Notes: generated from the sequence alone by a model not told the origin. A stretch of 64,000 nt of DNA from Nesterenkonia muleiensis (GCF_003600155.1 NZ_QWLD01000040.1:248001-312000), one strand, 5' to 3'. Positions 9,832-20,688 are shown, counted from the stretch's first letter. Made by a program: numbers and translations.

Positions 9832-10839
9832 ATGGCGACCAAGATCGCAATCAACGGATTCGGACGTATCGGCCGCAGCGTTCTGCGCGTGCTGGAGGAT
9901 CAGAAGGCGGACCTCGAGCTCGTGGCGATCAACGATCTCACTGATCCGGCTGCACTGGTCAACCTGACCAAATATGACTCCATCATGGGCCGCTTCCCCG
10001 CACCCGTCTCCGTGGAGGATGAGACTCTGGTGATTGGCTCCCAGCGCATCAAGCTGTTCTCTGAGCGTGACCCGGCACAGCTTCCCTGGGGCGAGCTGGG
10101 CGTGGACATCGTGCTTGAGTGCACCGGCTTCTTCAACTCGAAGGAAGGGGCCGGCAAGCACATTGAAGCCGGTGCCAAGAAGGTGATCACCTCCGCTCCT
10201 GCCAAGGGGGTCGACGGCACTTTCGTGTTCGGCATCAATGAGGGCACTTTCGAGGCTGAGAACCATACCGTCATCTCCAATGCCTCCTGCACCACCAACT
10301 GCCTGGCTCCGCTGGTGAAGGTGCTCAACGATGAGTTCGGCATCGTTGAGGGTCTGATGACCACCATCCACGCCTACACCGGTGACCAGCGTCTGCACGA
10401 TGCTCCGCACCGGGATCCGCGCCGTGCCCGCGCCGCAGCGGTCAACATGGTCCCCACCTCCACCGGCGCCGCAGCAGCCATCGGCGCGGTGATCCCAGAG
10501 GTGGATGGCAAGCTCGACGGATTCGCGGTGCGAGTCCCCACCATCACCGTCTCGGGCACCGACCTGACCGTCACTGTGGAGAAGAGCGGTGTGAGCGTCG
10601 AAGACGTCAACGCGGCTTTCAAGCGGGCTGCCGAGGGGCCGCTGGCCGGGGCTCTGACCTACAACGAGGATCCGATCGTCTCCACCGATGTCATCGGTGA
10701 TCCCAGTGGTGCGGTCTTCGACGCTCCGCTGACCAAGGTCATCGGCAATACCGTCAAGGTCTTCGGCTGGTACGACAACGAGTACGGCTACTCCTCACGA
10801 CTGGTCAAGATGACCAAGTACGTCAGCGGTAAGCTCTGA
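9832..10839 (+). CDS. gap: Glyceraldehyde-3-phosphate dehydrogenase, type I
   Basis: This enzyme oxidises glyceraldehyde 3-phosphate to 1,3-bisphosphoglycerate with NAD+. The product is 335 residues. The NAD-binding INGFGRIGR lies at 7-15, and the catalytic Cys153 sits in SNASCTTNCLAP. The C-terminal WYDNEYGYSSRLV is typical. The ATG at 9832 follows GGAAGGAATC and gives the standard MATKIAINGFG opening; the longer frame from 9748 runs into the upstream hairpin and is not used. It heads the gap-pgk-tpiA-secG run. Confidence 0.97.
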   Translation: MATKIAINGFGRIGRSVLRVLEDQKADLELVAINDLTDPAALVNLTKYDSIMGRFPAPVSVEDETLVIGSQRIKLFSERDPAQLPWGELGVDIVLECTGFFNSKEGAGKHIEAGAKKVITSAPAKGVDGTFVFGINEGTFEAENHTVISNASCTTNCLAPLVKVLNDEFGIVEGLMTTIHAYTGDQRLHDAPHRDPRRARAAAVNMVPTSTGAAAAIGAVIPEVDGKLDGFAVRVPTITVSGTDLTVTVEKSGVSVEDVNAAFKRAAEGPLAGALTYNEDPIVSTDVIGDPSGAVFDAPLTKVIGNTVKVFGWYDNEYGYSSRLVKMTKYVSGKL

Positions 10840-10866
10840 GTCGGTGCCCCGCCTCTCAACGATTGG

Positions 10867-10872
10867 TAATCT
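10867..10872 (+). promoter_or_regulatory. Possible internal leaderless promoter of pgk
   Basis: TAATCT, preceded by TGG in the manner of an extended -10, ends 6 nt before the pgk ATG. No clear ribosome-binding site is present there. No good -35 is seen. Confidence 0.35.
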
Positions 10873-10878
10873 GAACAC

Positions 10879-12102
10879 ATGACCTCGACTGTTGATGATC
10901 TGATTGCCGAAGGCGTCTCAGGCCGTACTGTTCTGGTCCGCTCGGACCTCAACGTCCCGCTCGCCGAGGGTGCCGTGACCGACGACGGCCGTATTCGCGC
11001 CTCGCTGCCGGTGCTGGAGAAGCTGGCCGCAGCCGGGGCAGGGGTGCTGGTCACCGCACATCTGGGCCGTCCCAAGGGTGAGCCGAATCCGGCGTTCTCG
11101 TTGGGACCGGTGGCATCCCGGATGGCGGAGCTGACCCAGGTGCCGGTCAAGCGCGCCGATGATCTGGTCGGCGACAGCGCCCATACCGCAGCGAAGGGGC
11201 TCGAGGCAGGGGAGATCCTGCTGTTGGAGAATGTGCGCTTCGACGCCCGCGAGACGTCCAAGGACGACGGCGAACGCGCCGAACTCGCCACCGAACTCGC
11301 CTCCCTCACGGGAGAGAACGGGGCCTATGTGAACGACGCTTTCGGAGCGGTGCACCGCAAGCACGCCTCTGTGTACGACGTCGCCAGCAGGCTTCCTGCC
11401 TATCAGGGCGATCTGGTGGCCACTGAACTGGATGTGCTCAAGAAGCTCACCGAGACCCCAGAGCGCCCCTACACCGTGGTGCTCGGTGGTTCCAAGGTCT
11501 CGGACAAGCTCAATGTCATCGAGAACCTCATCCCCAAGGCAGATGCCCTGCTGATCGGCGGGGGCATGGTCTTCACCTTCGCCAAGGCACTGGGCTACGG
11601 CATCGGCAAGTCCCTGGTGGAGGAGGACAAGCTGGAGACGGTCCGCGGCTTCATGCAGCTGGCGCAGGAGCAGGGCTGCAAGCTGGTCCTGCCCACCGAT
11701 ATCGTCATGGCCGCGAGCTTCGCCGCCGATGCCGAGCATCAGGTGCTTCCGGTGGAGAAGCTGGAAACCGGCAGCCACGGGGCAGAGGCCCTGGGGCTGG
11801 ATATCGGCCCGGATACGGCAAAGGCCTTCGCGTCAGAGATCGCAGCTTCGAAGACCGTTTTCTGGAACGGCCCGATGGGCGTGTTCGAGATGGAGGCCTT
11901 CGCCACCGGGACCGCTGCAGTGGCAGAAGCGCTCAGCGGCACCGATGGCTTCACCGTGGTGGGCGGCGGCGACTCTGCGGCGGCGGTGCGCGCTCTGGGC
12001 TTCGACGAAACCCGCTTCGGCCATATCTCCACCGGCGGCGGAGCTTCGCTGGAATACCTCGAAGGCAAGACACTGCCTGGAATCGAAGCCTTAGGTGCTT
12101 GA
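10879..12102 (+). CDS. pgk: Phosphoglycerate kinase
   Basis: This enzyme makes ATP from 1,3-bisphosphoglycerate and ADP in glycolysis. The product is 407 residues. It shows the substrate-site RSDLNVPL near residue 22, the hinge and nucleotide region [19 protein letters not shown], and the closing GGGDSAAAV loop near residue 365. It begins 39 bp after gap and is followed by tpiA after 42 bp. Confidence 0.97.
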   Translation: MTSTVDDLIAEGVSGRTVLVRSDLNVPLAEGAVTDDGRIRASLPVLEKLAAAGAGVLVTAHLGRPKGEPNPAFSLGPVASRMAELTQVPVKRADDLVGDSAHTAAKGLEAGEILLLENVRFDARETSKDDGERAELATELASLTGENGAYVNDAFGAVHRKHASVYDVASRLPAYQGDLVATELDVLKKLTETPERPYTVVLGGSKVSDKLNVIENLIPKADALLIGGGMVFTFAKALGYGIGKSLVEEDKLETVRGFMQLAQEQGCKLVLPTDIVMAASFAADAEHQVLPVEKLETGSHGAEALGLDIGPDTAKAFASEIAASKTVFWNGPMGVFEMEAFATGTAAVAEALSGTDGFTVVGGGDSAAAVRALGFDETRFGHISTGGGASLEYLEGKTLPGIEALGA

Positions 12103-12144
12103 TATGTGGGGCCAGGCCCACACCCCCCATCTGAAGGAAGAGAT

Positions 12145-12957
12145 ATGACGCTGAAGCAAGACGGTACGTTTGTGCGCCGACCGCTCATTGCGGGGAACTG
12201 GAAGATGAATATGGACCATATGCAGGCCATTGCGTTGGTCCAGAAACTGGCCTGGACACTCGAGGACGCCGATCACGACTACGAGCGTGTTCAGGTCTCC
12301 GTCTTCCCGCCGTTCACCGACCTCCGCGGTGTCCAGACCCTGGTGGCCGGGGATAAGCTCGCCGTGGAGTATGGGGCACAAGATCTTTCACCCCAGGCCG
12401 AGGGTGCCTACACCGGGGACATCTCCGGAGCCTTCCTGGCCAAGTTGGGCTGCACCCAAGTGCTGGTCGGCCACTCCGAGCGCCGGGAGATTCACCGTGA
12501 GGGCGATGATGTGGTCCGCGGCAAAATCGAGGCCGCACTGCGACATGGCCTGGCGCCTGTGCTCTGTGTGGGTGAAGGACTGGAGGTCCGTGAGGCTGGA
12601 AACCATGTGGCGCACACTCTGGCTCAGGTCGAGGCTGCGCTGGAAGGCTTCACCGCTGAGCAGCTGTCCGACCTGGTGATCGCCTACGAACCGGTATGGG
12701 CCATCGGCACCGGCAAAACTGCCGGTCCCGAGGACGCCCAGGAGCTGGCCGCCGCCATCCGCGCCAAACTGGCCGAGCTGTTCAGCCAGGGGTTCGCCGA
12801 CACGGTCCGCCTCCTCTACGGCGGTTCGGTGAAGTCCGGCAACGTGGCCGCCATCCTGGCGGGCCCCGATGTCGACGGCGCACTGGTCGGCGGAGCCTCC
12901 CTGGACGCCGAGGAGTTCGCCAAGATTGCCCAGTTCGAAAAGCATGTCACCGCCTGA
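12145..12957 (+). CDS. tpiA: Triosephosphate isomerase
   Basis: This enzyme interconverts dihydroxyacetone phosphate and glyceraldehyde 3-phosphate. The product is 270 residues. Catalytic residues are Lys20 in GNWKMN, His at about 110 in VGHSERR, and Glu182 in [11 protein letters not shown]. The phosphate loop [11 protein letters not shown] is present near the end. The ATG at 12145 follows GAAGGAAGAG; an in-frame GTG at 12106 is less likely. Confidence 0.97.
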   Translation: MTLKQDGTFVRRPLIAGNWKMNMDHMQAIALVQKLAWTLEDADHDYERVQVSVFPPFTDLRGVQTLVAGDKLAVEYGAQDLSPQAEGAYTGDISGAFLAKLGCTQVLVGHSERREIHREGDDVVRGKIEAALRHGLAPVLCVGEGLEVREAGNHVAHTLAQVEAALEGFTAEQLSDLVIAYEPVWAIGTGKTAGPEDAQELAAAIRAKLAELFSQGFADTVRLLYGGSVKSGNVAAILAGPDVDGALVGGASLDAEEFAKIAQFEKHVTA

Positions 12958-13010
12958 GGCTGTATCCTGGTAGCTGCGCAATTCCGCCGAACGTCGAAGA
13001 AAGGCCCTAC

Positions 13011-13262
13011 GTGAGTGCTTTGTCCATCGGGCTTCAGGTCGCCTTGCTGGTGATCAGCCTGCTCCTGATTCTGCTGATCCTGCTGCACAAGGGTCGCGGT
13101 GGGGGAATGTCCGATATGTTCGGCGGAGGAATCACCTCTTCGTTGGGATCCTCCGGAGTCGCTGAGCGAAATCTCACGCGGCTCACGATTGTGCTGGGCA
13201 TCGTCTGGGGGCTGATCATTGTGGCACTGGCTCTGATCATCCAGGCCACCGGAAGTTGGTAA
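13011..13262 (+). CDS. secG: Preprotein translocase subunit SecG
   Basis: SecG is the small auxiliary subunit of the SecYEG export channel. The product is 83 residues with two hydrophobic helices (about 5-25 and 58-80) separated by a glycine-rich loop GRGGGMSDMFGGG, which is diagnostic. The GTG start at 13011 follows GAAGAAAGG; the longer open frame reaching back to 12696 is an overlap with tpiA in another frame. It follows tpiA as in most actinobacteria and faces pgl, 27 bp away. An rbpA gene is often found at this spot in relatives, but none is here. Confidence 0.93.
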   Translation: MSALSIGLQVALLVISLLLILLILLHKGRGGGMSDMFGGGITSSLGSSGVAERNLTRLTIVLGIVWGLIIVALALIIQATGSW

Positions 13263-13289
13263 GCGCCTTTTCAGCCTGGGCTGTGTGGG

Positions 13290-14147
13290 CTAGCTGAGTT
13301 CTCCGGCGGCTGACCGGTCCAGGTGCCACACTGTCTCCTGGATGCCTGAAGCCCCCGCAGCGGGATACTGGGAGACGTCGGCCCCCGGGGAGAGTGCGTG
13401 GGCAACGGCCTGCGCTTTGTCACCTCCAGCGGTCACCAGCCATACCCTCTGGGCAGTGTGCACGGCGTCGAAGGTCAGTGTCACCCGCAGAGGTGGAGGC
13501 TTGGGGGAGTCCTCCTCCCCGGCAGTGGTCCGGTCGGTCACCGTGAGGGCGTCCTTGCCAGGGAAGAGACTGTTGATATGCCCGTCAGGTCCGACTCCCA
13601 GCAGCATGACAGCCAACGGCGGCATGTTCAGCCGCCCCTGAGGGCCGGAGATCCCGCCCTCAGGTGAGAACCGCTCCAATTCCTGGGCGTAGATGCTGGC
13701 ACCAGTCGCCGGATCCGCGGCCTGTTCGGAGGTCGGCATCGGATGGATATTCTCCGCCGGAAGCCCGCCCTCTGCCACCAGGAAATCTAGCAGCGCCTGG
13801 TGGGCCTGGGTCTCATTGCGCTCTGCGTCGCGTTCGGGCAGCAGACGCTCATCACCCCACCAGAAATGCACCCGGGACCAGTCCGGAGCACCTGAGCTGT
13901 CCTCCCGGACCAACTCCGCCACCGCTTCCAGGACCGCAATGCCGGCCCCTCCGCCGGTCAGCGAGACGTGGGCAACACCGTCGGCTTCGACTGCCTCAGC
14001 CAGCACGCCCAACAGTTTCTTGGCGATCACCTGGACCACCGCAGATCGGTCCTCGTAGATCTCGATCTGCGGGTCTGCTGTCTCGGCGTTGACCTGAATT
14101 CCCATGGCAACCACTCTCATTCCGGCGTCGTCGTTGTCTTGCCTCAT
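13290..14147 (-). CDS. pgl: 6-phosphogluconolactonase
   Basis: This enzyme hydrolyses 6-phosphogluconolactone in the oxidative pentose-phosphate pathway. The product is 285 residues from ATG 14147. It shows the SugarP-isomerase fold signature VSLTGGGAGIAVLEAV and the family motif HFWWGDERLLP followed by RNE. ATGs at 14120 and 14105 are alternative starts, and none has a clear ribosome-binding site. The protein from 14105 (MGIQVNAETADP, 271 residues) fits the family better. It lies 18 bp after zwf, so it is co-transcribed; opcA, normally between the two, is missing. Confidence 0.93.
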   Translation of the reverse strand: MRQDNDDAGMRVVAMGIQVNAETADPQIEIYEDRSAVVQVIAKKLLGVLAEAVEADGVAHVSLTGGGAGIAVLEAVAELVREDSSGAPDWSRVHFWWGDERLLPERDAERNETQAHQALLDFLVAEGGLPAENIHPMPTSEQAADPATGASIYAQELERFSPEGGISGPQGRLNMPPLAVMLLGVGPDGHINSLFPGKDALTVTDRTTAGEEDSPKPPPLRVTLTFDAVHTAQRVWLVTAGGDKAQAVAHALSPGADVSQYPAAGASGIQETVWHLDRSAAGELS

Positions 14148-14165
14148 CAGCGTAGGGCGCCAGGC

Positions 14166-15725
14166 TCAAGGAACTCTCCATGCGCGGCCGTCCCGGGCCA
14201 GCAGCTCGTGGGCAGACTCTGGCCCCCATGAGCCCGGCGCATAGGGCTCCGGCTGCTCCTCCAAGGACTCCCACCGCGTGATGAACGGGTCCAGAATGCG
14301 CCAGGAAAGCTCCACCTCGCGGTGCCGCGGGAACAGCGGAGGTTCACCCAGCATCACATCCAGGATCAGCCGTTCATAGGCTTCTGGCGACTCCTCGGTG
14401 AAGGACCGTCCGTAGCTGAAGTCCATGTCCACACCACGGATCTGCATACCCGTACCGGGAACTTTGGAGGCCAGGCGAAGCGTGGCACCCTCATTGGGCT
14501 GGATACGGATGATCAGCGCGTTCTGCCCGAACTCATCTTCGTCAGCCTCGCTGAACAGCAGATTAGGAGCGTGTTTGAACGTCACCACGATCTCGGTGAC
14601 ACGTTTGCCCAGCCGCTTGCCGGAGCGGAGGTAGAACGGCACCCCGTCCCAGCGGCGGGTGCGGATGCCCAGCGTGAAGGCGGCATAGGTCTCCGTGGTG
14701 GAGGTCGGGTCGAACCCTTCCTCCTCCAAAAAGCCGACCACCTCCTGTCCTTCCTGGTTCCCCGATGTGTACTGTCCACGGGCACTGGCTGACGCCAAGT
14801 CAGAGGGCACCTGAACTGCCTCCAGGACTTTCTCCTTCTCCCGGCGCAGATGATCGGCGTCGAAGCTGATCGGCTCCTCCATCGCGGTGATCGCCAGAAG
14901 CTGCAGCAGATGGTTCTGGACGACGTCGCGGGCCGCGCCCACTCCGTCGTAGTAGCTGGCCCGGCCCTCGATGCCGATGTCCTCTGCCATGGTGATCTGT
15001 ACATGGTCAATATGCTGGTTGTTCCACAGCGGCTCGAACAGCCGGTTGGCGAAGCGCAGGGCCAGAAGGTTCTGGACCGTCTCCTTGCCGAGGTAGTGGT
15101 CAATCCGAAAGACGTCGTTGGAGGCGAAGACGCGTTCCACGGCGTGATTCAGTTCATGGGCGGAGGCTTCATCGTGCCCGAAGGGTTTTTCGATGATCAC
15201 CCGGGACCATGGGTCTGCGCCGGAGGTCGTTCGGCGGGCCAGTCCATGGGTGGAGAGCTTCTGACTGACCGTCTCGAAGGAGTTCGGCGGAATGGACAGG
15301 TAAAAGGCATGATTACCGCCGGTGCCGCGTTGGTCCTGAAGGTCGACAAGCTCCTGGCCCAGGCGCTGGTACGCCGCGTCGTCCTCGAACCCTTCGGCCT
15401 GGACGAATCTCAGCCCGGCCGCGAGCCTCTGCCAGACCCCTTCGTCGAAGTCGGTCCGGGCACCCTTTCGGACATGCCCCTTGACCTGCTCGGCGAACTC
15501 CTCGTTGTTCCAGTCCCGGCGTCCGAAGCCCACCAGGCTGAAGCTGGCGGGCAGCCGGCCGCGGTTGGCCAGGTCGTAGAGAGCTGGCAGGAGCTTCTTC
15601 CGTGCCAGGTCGCCAGTGACCCCGAACATCACCATGGCGCAGTCTCCGGCAGGCCTGCCACCGTTGTGTCGTGCTGTGCGGGCTAGTGCCGGCGCCAGCG
15701 GATCCCCGTGTGCCCTGATGCTCAT
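14166..15725 (-). CDS. zwf: Glucose-6-phosphate 1-dehydrogenase
   Basis: This enzyme oxidises glucose 6-phosphate to the lactone and makes NADPH. The product is 519 residues. The nucleotide-binding motif GVTGDLARKK lies at 35-44, and the active-site RIDHYLGKE is near residue 207. The ATG at 15725 lies 7 bp after the pgi stop and gives a normal-length protein; a longer frame from 15788 would overlap pgi. In most actinobacteria zwf is followed by opcA, whose product is needed for full activity of this enzyme in corynebacteria and cyanobacteria. Here pgl follows directly. Confidence 0.96.
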   Translation of the reverse strand: MSIRAHGDPLAPALARTARHNGGRPAGDCAMVMFGVTGDLARKKLLPALYDLANRGRLPASFSLVGFGRRDWNNEEFAEQVKGHVRKGARTDFDEGVWQRLAAGLRFVQAEGFEDDAAYQRLGQELVDLQDQRGTGGNHAFYLSIPPNSFETVSQKLSTHGLARRTTSGADPWSRVIIEKPFGHDEASAHELNHAVERVFASNDVFRIDHYLGKETVQNLLALRFANRLFEPLWNNQHIDHVQITMAEDIGIEGRASYYDGVGAARDVVQNHLLQLLAITAMEEPISFDADHLRREKEKVLEAVQVPSDLASASARGQYTSGNQEGQEVVGFLEEEGFDPTSTTETYAAFTLGIRTRRWDGVPFYLRSGKRLGKRVTEIVVTFKHAPNLLFSEADEDEFGQNALIIRIQPNEGATLRLASKVPGTGMQIRGVDMDFSYGRSFTEESPEAYERLILDVMLGEPPLFPRHREVELSWRILDPFITRWESLEEQPEPYAPGSWGPESAHELLARDGRAWRVP

Positions 15726-15732
15726 CAGTCGG

Positions 15733-17382
15733 TCAGCCGAGTCCGGCCACGGCCTCGAGAACCTGGTCGATGCCGGCCCTCCGGTCACTCAGGTGAAGCT
15801 GGAGCACAGGGCGTCCATGATCGGCCAGCACCTGCGCGTCTCCATTGGCCTGCGCCTCGATGAGCTGATTGAGGCTGAACGGCCGGTCCGGGACCTCCAG
15901 ATCCGCGTCAGCGGCGGTGGTCAGCTGAAGGAAAACCCCCACTGCGGGGCCGCCTTTGTGGAACTGTCCGGTGGAGTGCAGGAATCGGGGCCCCCACCCG
16001 AAGGTCACCGGGCGCCCGGACAGCGCGGCCAGCTGCGGGCGAAGCTCCTCAAGCCGCGCCTCAGTGGTGCGGTCCAAATAGGCCATCACCGCCAGGTAGC
16101 CGTTGCCGGGGACGCGATCCACCAAAGCCCGCACCGCCTCGGCCACTGTGGTGCCGCCGGCGTCCAGCAGCGATTCATCGCCGGCGGCACGGATCTCCAC
16201 GGCACCGTCGATCACCGGCTCACTGGTCTCCAGAGCGGGGGAGTCCAGCAGCCCCCGGGCAGCAGCCTTGGCAGACTCCACATCCGGCTGGTCGAAGGGG
16301 TTGATGCCCAGCAGCGCACCTGCGACCGCAGTGGCGAACTCCCAGAGCAGCAGCTGTGCCCCGAGGCTGCCGCCGGTGCGCACCAGATGCGGTGAAACCA
16401 CCGTCTGAGCAGGATCAGCGTCTACTGAGGCGCCCCCCTCAGCGTCGGCGTCGACGATCTCGACGACCAGGACGTCGTCGGCGTCTCGGGTCAGCTCAGG
16501 CTCCCCGTCGGCGACGATCACCGGAAGCAGCCCGGTGCCGTCCTTGCCGGTGGACTCGGCCACCAGCTGTTCGATCCAGGCCCCCAGGCCGATCAGCGGT
16601 GAGCCTGCATCGGTGATGACCAGTTTGTCCCGTAACGGGGAGGTGCCGCCGATGGCCGCGCCCAGCTGCAGTCCGGGATTGGTGGTCTCGTCCTCCGCCA
16701 GCAGGTCCAGGGCAGCCTCTGCCTCGTCCAGCAGAGCGGCAATGTCCACCCCGGCCAAGCCGGCCGGAACCAGGCCGAAAGCGGTCAGTGCCGAGTACCG
16801 CCCGCCCACTGTGGGATCAGCCTCAAAGACAGCCCGCACACCCTGTTCACGGGCCTGCTCGCTGAGCGGGGAACCGGGATCGGTGACCACCACAGTGCGG
16901 GCGAAGGTATCGACGCCGTTCTCGGTGAGGGCCTGTTGGACGATCCGGCGCTGGGAGTCGGTCTCCACCGTGGAACCGGACTTGGAGGCGACCACCAGCA
17001 CAGTGCGCTCAAGGCCAGTCAGGGCTGCTCCCACCTGCTGGGGGTCGGTGGAGTCCAGCACTGTGAGGTCCATCCCGGCGGTGGCGCAGATGACCTCCGG
17101 GGCCAGTGAGGACCCGCCCATGCCGGCCAGCACCACCCGGTCCACTCCCTCAGCGGTGAGCTCGGCGCGCAGTGCGGTGATCTGTTCGACCAATGGCCGG
17201 GAGGATTCGAAGGGCGAGACCCAGCCGAGCCGCTTGGCGGACTCATCCTCTGCGGCTCGGCCCCAGAGAGTGTGGTCCTTCGCGGCCAGCCGGGAGGCGA
17301 ACTCGTGGTCCACGAGTGCGGGAACCTGGGTATCGGCAGCCTCACGGGCGGCGCCGAGCAGGGTCAGTGACAATGAGCTCAT
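15733..17382 (-). CDS. pgi: Glucose-6-phosphate isomerase
   Basis: This enzyme interconverts glucose 6-phosphate and fructose 6-phosphate. The product is 549 residues, with SIS-domain motifs such as [11 protein letters not shown] near residue 92 and [11 protein letters not shown] near 138. It belongs to the actinobacterial branch that sits beside tal and zwf. The ATG overlaps the tal stop by 4 bp (ATGA), so the two are translationally coupled. Confidence 0.94.
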   Translation of the reverse strand: MSSLSLTLLGAAREAADTQVPALVDHEFASRLAAKDHTLWGRAAEDESAKRLGWVSPFESSRPLVEQITALRAELTAEGVDRVVLAGMGGSSLAPEVICATAGMDLTVLDSTDPQQVGAALTGLERTVLVVASKSGSTVETDSQRRIVQQALTENGVDTFARTVVVTDPGSPLSEQAREQGVRAVFEADPTVGGRYSALTAFGLVPAGLAGVDIAALLDEAEAALDLLAEDETTNPGLQLGAAIGGTSPLRDKLVITDAGSPLIGLGAWIEQLVAESTGKDGTGLLPVIVADGEPELTRDADDVLVVEIVDADAEGGASVDADPAQTVVSPHLVRTGGSLGAQLLLWEFATAVAGALLGINPFDQPDVESAKAAARGLLDSPALETSEPVIDGAVEIRAAGDESLLDAGGTTVAEAVRALVDRVPGNGYLAVMAYLDRTTEARLEELRPQLAALSGRPVTFGWGPRFLHSTGQFHKGGPAVGVFLQLTTAADADLEVPDRPFSLNQLIEAQANGDAQVLADHGRPVLQLHLSDRRAGIDQVLEAVAGLG

Positions 17383-18521
17383 GCGTTCCTCTTCAGTCCC
17401 TCTTCGATGGTGCTGAGCAGCCCCTCCCAGGACTTCTCAAACTTCTCCACGCCCTCCTTCTCCAAGGTGCCGACCACTCCGCGGTAGCTGATGCCGGCCG
17501 CCGAGACGCCGTCGAGCACCCGGTTGGACTCCACGTAGGTGTCGGTGATGGTGTCACCGTCGACCTCACCGTGATCGGCCAGAGCGTTGAGCGTCTTCTC
17601 CGGCATGGTGTTGACCACTCCGGCGGCGGCCAGCTCGGTGACGTAGAGCGTGTCGGAGAGGCTGGGATCCTTGGTGCCGGTGGAGGCAAACAGGAGTCTC
17701 TGCGGATGTCCGCCCCGCTCGGCCAGCAGCAGCCACCGCTCGGAGCTGAAAGACTCTGCGGCGATCTGGTGGGCCAGCCGGGCGTTGGCGATGGCTGCTT
17801 TGGACTTCAGCTTCTCAGTGCCTGGCTTGCCCTCCTCGGCGGCAAGATCCAGGCGCTTGTCCACCTCGGAATCCACCCGGGAGACGAAGAAGCTGGCCAC
17901 CGAGTGGATCTTTGAGATGTCCAGTCCGTCGGCGTGTGCCTTCTCCAGGCCCAGCATGAAGGCATTGATGACTGCCCGGTAGCGTTCCAGGGAGAAGACC
18001 AGAGTTACGTTGACGCTGATGCCCTCAGCCAGCACCGCCGCGATCGCCTCGATGCCTTCTAATGTGGCGGGGATCTTGATCAGCACGTTCTCCCGGCCGA
18101 CTGCTTCGGCCAGCCGCTTGGCCTCGGCGATGGTGGCATCAGCATTGTGGGCCAGCCGCGGGTCCACCTCGATGGACACCCGTCCGTCTACGCCGTCGGT
18201 GGCGGCGTAGACTCCGGCGAAGACATCACAGGCCTCACGGACGTCGCTGGTGGTGATCTCGAAGACGGCCTGCTCGGGGTCCGCCCCTTCGGCCGCCAGC
18301 TTCGCCAGCTGCTCTTCATAGGCCTCGCCGGACTGGACGGCAGATTCGAAGATGGTCGGATTGGTGGTCACACCCACTACGTGGTGGGATTCGATGAGTT
18401 TGGCCAGTGAGCCGGAGTTCAGCCGCTCTCGGGAGAGGTCGTCGAGCCAGATGGAGACTCCTACCTCGGAGAGCGCCTTGGTGTTCGGATTGCCCGTCAG
18501 TGCGGTGGTTTCGGCGGTCAT
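17379..18521 (-). CDS. tal: Transaldolase
   Basis: This enzyme moves dihydroxyacetone units between sugar phosphates in the non-oxidative pentose-phosphate pathway. The product is 380 residues, the longer actinobacterial form. The Schiff-base lysine is Lys149 in [20 protein letters not shown] near residue 50 and SFFVSRVD are also typical. It follows tkt by 30 bp and overlaps pgi. Confidence 0.96.
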   Translation of the reverse strand: MTAETTALTGNPNTKALSEVGVSIWLDDLSRERLNSGSLAKLIESHHVVGVTTNPTIFESAVQSGEAYEEQLAKLAAEGADPEQAVFEITTSDVREACDVFAGVYAATDGVDGRVSIEVDPRLAHNADATIAEAKRLAEAVGRENVLIKIPATLEGIEAIAAVLAEGISVNVTLVFSLERYRAVINAFMLGLEKAHADGLDISKIHSVASFFVSRVDSEVDKRLDLAAEEGKPGTEKLKSKAAIANARLAHQIAAESFSSERWLLLAERGGHPQRLLFASTGTKDPSLSDTLYVTELAAAGVVNTMPEKTLNALADHGEVDGDTITDTYVESNRVLDGVSAAGISYRGVVGTLEKEGVEKFEKSWEGLLSTIEEGLKRNA

Positions 18522-18551
18522 TGTTGCTCCTAGGTCCGTTGGTGATGGGTC

Positions 18552-20660
18552 TCAGTCAGTGGCAGCGCTGATGGACTCCTCGGCTGCGGCGGTGACTGCC
18601 TCGGCGGTGATGCCGAACTGCTCATAGAGGGTCTTGTAGTCCGCGGAGCCGCCGAAGTGGTCCAAGCCCACGATCCGGCCGGCATCGCCCACATAGGGGT
18701 ACCAGGACAGCGGGTGGGCTGCCTCCACGGCAACCCGGGCCTTCACCCCAGCCGGCAGTACAGAGTCGCGGTAGTCAGGATCCTGCTCGGCGAACCACTC
18801 CAGGCATGGTGCGGACACCACACGGGCGGCTACATCCTTGGCCGCCAGCGCATCGCGCGCCTCCACAGCCAGGGAGACCTCTGAGCCGGTCCCGATGAGG
18901 ATCACATCAGGGGTGACGACGACGCCGCCGCGTACCGCCTCTGCCAGCACATAGGCTCCCTTGGCGGCACCCTCCACAGAGCCGAACTCCTCAGCGGTGG
19001 CCGCACCGGTACCCCGGGCGAAAGTGGGGACTCCCTGGCGGGTCAGTGCGATACCGGCGGGCTTTGTGGTGCGTGTGAGAATCTCCCGCCACACCACGGC
19101 AACCTCGTTGGCATCGGCTGGGCGAGTGACGTCCAGGCCAGGGATGGCGCGCAGACTGGCCAGCTGCTCCACCGGTTGGTGGGTGGGTCCGTCCTCGCCC
19201 AGGCCGATGGAGTCGTGGGTCCACACGAAGATGGACCCCACTCCCATCAGTGCAGCCAAGCGCACGGCCGGGCGCTGATAGTCGGAGAAGATCAGGAAGG
19301 TGCCGTTGTAGGTACGCAGCGGGACCGAGAGCTGCACACCGTTGGTGATGGCCGCAGCGGCATGCTCACGAATCCCGAAATGCAGGTTGCGCCCGTAGGG
19401 GCTGGCGGTGAACTTGCCCGTCGAGCTCGTCTCCGGGCCGAAGGAGTCTGCACTGGAGATCAGGGTGTTGTTGGAACCGGCAAGGTCTGCCGAGCCCCCC
19501 CACAGCTCGGGCAGCACCGGGGCGACGGCGTTGATGACCTTACCCGAGGCGGCACGGGTGGCGACGTCCTCGCCCGCGGGGAACACCGGCAGAGCCTGCT
19601 CCCAGTCTTCGGGCAGTTCGCCGGCGAGCAGACGGTCCAGCAGTGCTGCGGCGGCGTCGTTGTCCTCCCGCCAGGCGCGGTAGGAGATCTCCCATTGGGC
19701 ACGAGCCTCGGCACCGCGTTCAGTGACCTTGCGGGCGTGGGCGATGACCTCGTCCTCGACCTGGAAGTGCTGCTCCGGATCTGCCCCGAGCACGGTCTTG
19801 GTGGCCGCCAGCTCGTCAGCGCCCAGTTTGGAGCCGTGGATACCGCCGGTGTTCTGCTTATCCGGTGCGGGCCAGCCGATAATGGTGCGCAGCGCGATCA
19901 GTGAGGGTCTGCCGGTCTCGGCCTTGGCCGCGGTGAGGGCGCGCTCCAGTTCGGTGACGTCTTCGACGTAGTCACCGGTCTTGAGCCAGTCCACCCGCTG
20001 GACGTGCCAGCCGTAGGCTTCGTAGCGTGCCAGCACGTCTTCACTAAAGGCGATATCGGTGTCGTCCTCGATCGAGATCTTGTTGTCGTCCCAGATCACA
20101 TTGAGGTTGCCCAGCTGCTGGTGGCCGGCCAGCGAGGAGGCCTCGGAGGTCACGCCCTCCTGCAGATCGCCGTCGGAGGCGATGACCCAGACGCGGTGGT
20201 CGAAGGGGGACTCGCCGGCGGGAGCCTCGGGGTCCAGCAAACCGCGCAGCCGGCGCTGCCCATAGGCGAAGCCGACCGAGGAGGCCAGCCCTTGGCCCAG
20301 CGGCCCGGTGGTGATCTCCACACCGGCGGTGTGCCCGTACTCCGGGTGCCCGGGAGTGGCAGAGCCCCAGGTGCGTAAGGCCTTGATGTCGTCGAGCTCC
20401 AGGCCGTAGCCGGAGAAGTACAGCTGCAGGTACAGGGTCAGGCTGGTGTGCCCGGGGGAGAGGATGAACCGGTCCCGGCCGATCCACTGCGGATCGGAGG
20501 GGTCATGGCGCATGACCTTCTGGAACAGGAGGTAGGCAGCCGGGGCGAGCGACATGGCGGTGCCGGGGTGGCCGGACCCGACCTTTTCGACGGCATCGGC
20601 GGCGAGCACACGCAGGGTGTCCACGGCCTTCTTGTCGAGGTCGGTGAAGATTTCGGTCAC
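18552..20660 (-). CDS. tkt: Transketolase
   Basis: This thiamine-diphosphate enzyme transfers two-carbon units in the pentose-phosphate pathway. The product is 702 residues. It shows GSGHPGTAMS near residue 28, the thiamine-diphosphate motif SDGDLQEGVTSEA with a downstream NN-type WDDNKISI, and GPTHQPVEQLASLRAIP. The GTG at 20660 is chosen because TTGGAGGA precedes it and the protein then begins TEIFTDLDKKAVDTLR as in relatives; an upstream start at 20741 would add an unrelated 27-residue stretch. It heads the tkt-tal-pgi-zwf-pgl operon. Confidence 0.96.
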   Translation of the reverse strand: MTEIFTDLDKKAVDTLRVLAADAVEKVGSGHPGTAMSLAPAAYLLFQKVMRHDPSDPQWIGRDRFILSPGHTSLTLYLQLYFSGYGLELDDIKALRTWGSATPGHPEYGHTAGVEITTGPLGQGLASSVGFAYGQRRLRGLLDPEAPAGESPFDHRVWVIASDGDLQEGVTSEASSLAGHQQLGNLNVIWDDNKISIEDDTDIAFSEDVLARYEAYGWHVQRVDWLKTGDYVEDVTELERALTAAKAETGRPSLIALRTIIGWPAPDKQNTGGIHGSKLGADELAATKTVLGADPEQHFQVEDEVIAHARKVTERGAEARAQWEISYRAWREDNDAAAALLDRLLAGELPEDWEQALPVFPAGEDVATRAASGKVINAVAPVLPELWGGSADLAGSNNTLISSADSFGPETSSTGKFTASPYGRNLHFGIREHAAAAITNGVQLSVPLRTYNGTFLIFSDYQRPAVRLAALMGVGSIFVWTHDSIGLGEDGPTHQPVEQLASLRAIPGLDVTRPADANEVAVVWREILTRTTKPAGIALTRQGVPTFARGTGAATAEEFGSVEGAAKGAYVLAEAVRGGVVVTPDVILIGTGSEVSLAVEARDALAAKDVAARVVSAPCLEWFAEQDPDYRDSVLPAGVKARVAVEAAHPLSWYPYVGDAGRIVGLDHFGGSADYKTLYEQFGITAEAVTAAAEESISAATD

Positions 20661-20688
20661 TGTGAGTGTCCTCCAAGCGGTGGTTTCG

